A stretch of DNA of 64,000 nt, from positions 2,815,991 to 2,879,990 of the forward strand of contig OY782499.1 in assembly GCA_963677815.1 (NCBI GenBank), written 5' to 3'. The DNA comes from JAEKNW01 sp963677815 (GTDB taxonomy: Bacteria > Cloacimonadota > Cloacimonadia > Cloacimonadales > JAFGVF01). The notes under the pieces were generated by a model. It was not told the origin of the DNA. It searched no databases and worked only from the letters and a program-made list of their open reading frames with translations. Positions 62,879 to 64,000 of this stretch are shown in pieces (the first letter of the stretch is position 1; each line of letters starts with the position of its first letter). The position numbers were made by a program, and so were the translations under genes.

Positions 62879-64000
62879 AAAAGTAAGAAAAATATATTTA
62901 AAAGAACTTCTAGAAGTATATAGAGATAAAAGAACTCTTTTCACAACTATTCTCCTACCCCTTATTCTTTATCCTGTTCTCTTTATTGGAGTATCATCTT
63001 TGATGAGTCGCCAGACACAAAAAATGGAAGAAGAGACTAAAGTCATTGCTTTAGAAAACTTTGATGCTTATTCTGATTATAACAACGAAGAGCTCAACTA
63101 TATTGTAGAAAATATTCAACAAAAACTAGAAGATAATAAAAGAATTAAAATCTATAATGGACAGAGTGAAATTGATACTTTACTTAAAGATGGAGTGATT
63201 CATACCATAATCAAGCTAGACTCTGTTTCTTTCACTCAACCTCAAACTTACTATTTTGAATATAAATATGATGGTTCTAATGACAAATCATCTATTGCAA
63301 TTGATAAAATTAAATCTATTATCGGTAGTTTTGAAAAAGATTTACTCAGAGTTAGATTAAGCAAGATTACTGATTTAGCTGAAGATAAAGCTTTTCTTAG
63401 CCCCCTTTCTCAAGAAGCAAAGATGACAAATGTAGCCTCATCCCAGCAAATGCTAGGTATGGTTATGGGCAGAATACTACCCTACCTCTTGATTATGCTC
63501 TTGATAAGTGGTGGAGCTGTTGTTGCTACTGATTTAGTGGCTGGTGAAAAAGAAAGAAAAACACTAGAAACTCTACTAGTTTCATCAGTAACTCGAAACG
63601 AAATTGTTATGGGTAAATTCTTTACTATTGTAACGGCTAGTTTAATCAATGTTTTTGTTAATATGATTTCTATGTATTTTTCTTTCAGACAGATGGTTAG
63701 TCAAGTTGGTGCTTCTATGGTCGGAGGAAATATTCCTATTTCATCCTTTATTTGGGTTCTGTCCTCTCTTCTTCCTGTGGTTCTCTTATTCAGTGCTATC
63801 CTGCTTACTATTTCAACTTATTCAAGAAATATGAAAGAGGCAAGATCCTATGAGAGTCCAATAATGCTAGCAGCCATGATGTTATCCATGGTTTCAATGT
63901 TCCCAGGCTTTGAGATGAATAAAGGTTTAGCTTTTATTCCGATTATTAACATTTCCTTGTTATTCAAAGAAATTATGCTATCTGGTGTTAATTATATTCA
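62868..64000 (+). CDS. ABC-2 type permease, NatB-like (3' truncated by window end)
   Basis: The frame from ATG 62868 stays open to the end of the window (377 codons). The product starts MNYKKVRKIYLKELLEVYRD, has a first TM helix (TILLPLILYPVLFIGVS), and a large extracytoplasmic loop of about 150 residues. From there come membrane helices with the family motif TDLVAGEKERKTLETLLVS. It pairs with the preceding NatA-like ATPase as an exporter. It has not been counted as a closed open frame because its stop lies beyond the window. Confidence 0.9.
   Translation, partial: MNYKKVRKIYLKELLEVYRDKRTLFTTILLPLILYPVLFIGVSSLMSRQTQKMEEETKVIALENFDAYSDYNNEELNYIVENIQQKLEDNKRIKIYNGQSEIDTLLKDGVIHTIIKLDSVSFTQPQTYYFEYKYDGSNDKSSIAIDKIKSIIGSFEKDLLRVRLSKITDLAEDKAFLSPLSQEAKMTNVASSQQMLGMVMGRILPYLLIMLLISGGAVVATDLVAGEKERKTLETLLVSSVTRNEIVMGKFFTIVTASLINVFVNMISMYFSFRQMVSQVGASMVGGNIPISSFIWVLSSLLPVVLLFSAILLTISTYSRNMKEARSYESPIMLAAMMLSMVSMFPGFEMNKGLAFIPIINISLLFKEIMLSGVNYI

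Noticed and set aside
1..64000. tRNA or rRNA genes
   Set aside because: I looked in the longer intergenic spaces for T-loop and CCA-end patterns and conserved rRNA segments and saw none.

Overview
The window is AT-rich bacterial chromosome with short intergenic gaps inside operons and repeat-filled gaps between them. Three proteins (6410-8326, 17249-20119, 41438-46102) end in FlgD-like / type IX secretion (T9SS)-type C-terminal sorting domains, one with the classic YPNPFNP motif. There is also a PorV/PorQ-like barrel, and the flanking genes are typical of the FCB superphylum. My best guess is a Cloacimonadota-like or related FCB lineage. This is inferred from gene style, not from any phylogenetic marker search.

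Layout. 1-1552: 3' part of feoB (+). 1881-16448: a tightly packed minus-strand operon in transcription order rimP, nusA, ylxR, ylxQ, infB, rbfA, nrnA, truB, ribF, a secreted sorting-domain protein, a YhaM-like HD nuclease, a YycJ-like metallo-hydrolase, miaB, a small membrane protein and era. A promoter and a terminator-like leader hairpin precede rimP. 16449-17248: a MITE-like element and other repeats. 17249-20119: a secreted M28 peptidase. 20120-26600: an accessory stretch with a PLD-helicase/methyltransferase pair, two orphan proteins and dense mosaic repeats. 26602-46102: mostly minus-strand genes: ndk, a coiled-coil protein with a pilin-like N-terminus, a flippase, an SGNH lipoprotein, a nitrilase-family amidase, dgt, trmB, a GNAT enzyme, a BvgS-like hybrid kinase, a PorV-TPR barrel protein and a 1554-residue FG-GAP/Ig-like adhesin. 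46103-47004: a divergent promoter region filled by a 468-bp foldback element.

The most interesting region is 47008-58040 (+). An apparently single operon begins with a protein that joins a reduced FliF-like periplasmic/membrane part to FliG middle and C-terminal domains. It is followed by flagellar-type MotA and MotB, then an ExeA-type AAA ATPase, a Wzc-like tyrosine autokinase, an SLBB-LCP fusion, a Wza-like export protein and a large outer-membrane propeller/barrel protein. No other flagellar gene is visible. This looks like a flagellum-independent rotor-stator coupled genetically to exopolysaccharide synthesis or export. A slime-gun, gliding or motor-driven secretion machine is a reasonable hypothesis. 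Key torque-helix charges of FliG and the MotB proton-site Asp are kept.

58180-64000: typA (-), then a cupin, an M42 aminopeptidase and a NatA/NatB-type ABC exporter (+) that runs off the window. At least five copies of one terminal-inverted-repeat element (MITE-like), two copies of a short hairpin, and related 51-bp and 42-bp tandem arrays are scattered through the intergenic spaces. I found no tRNA, rRNA, CRISPR array or transposase gene.
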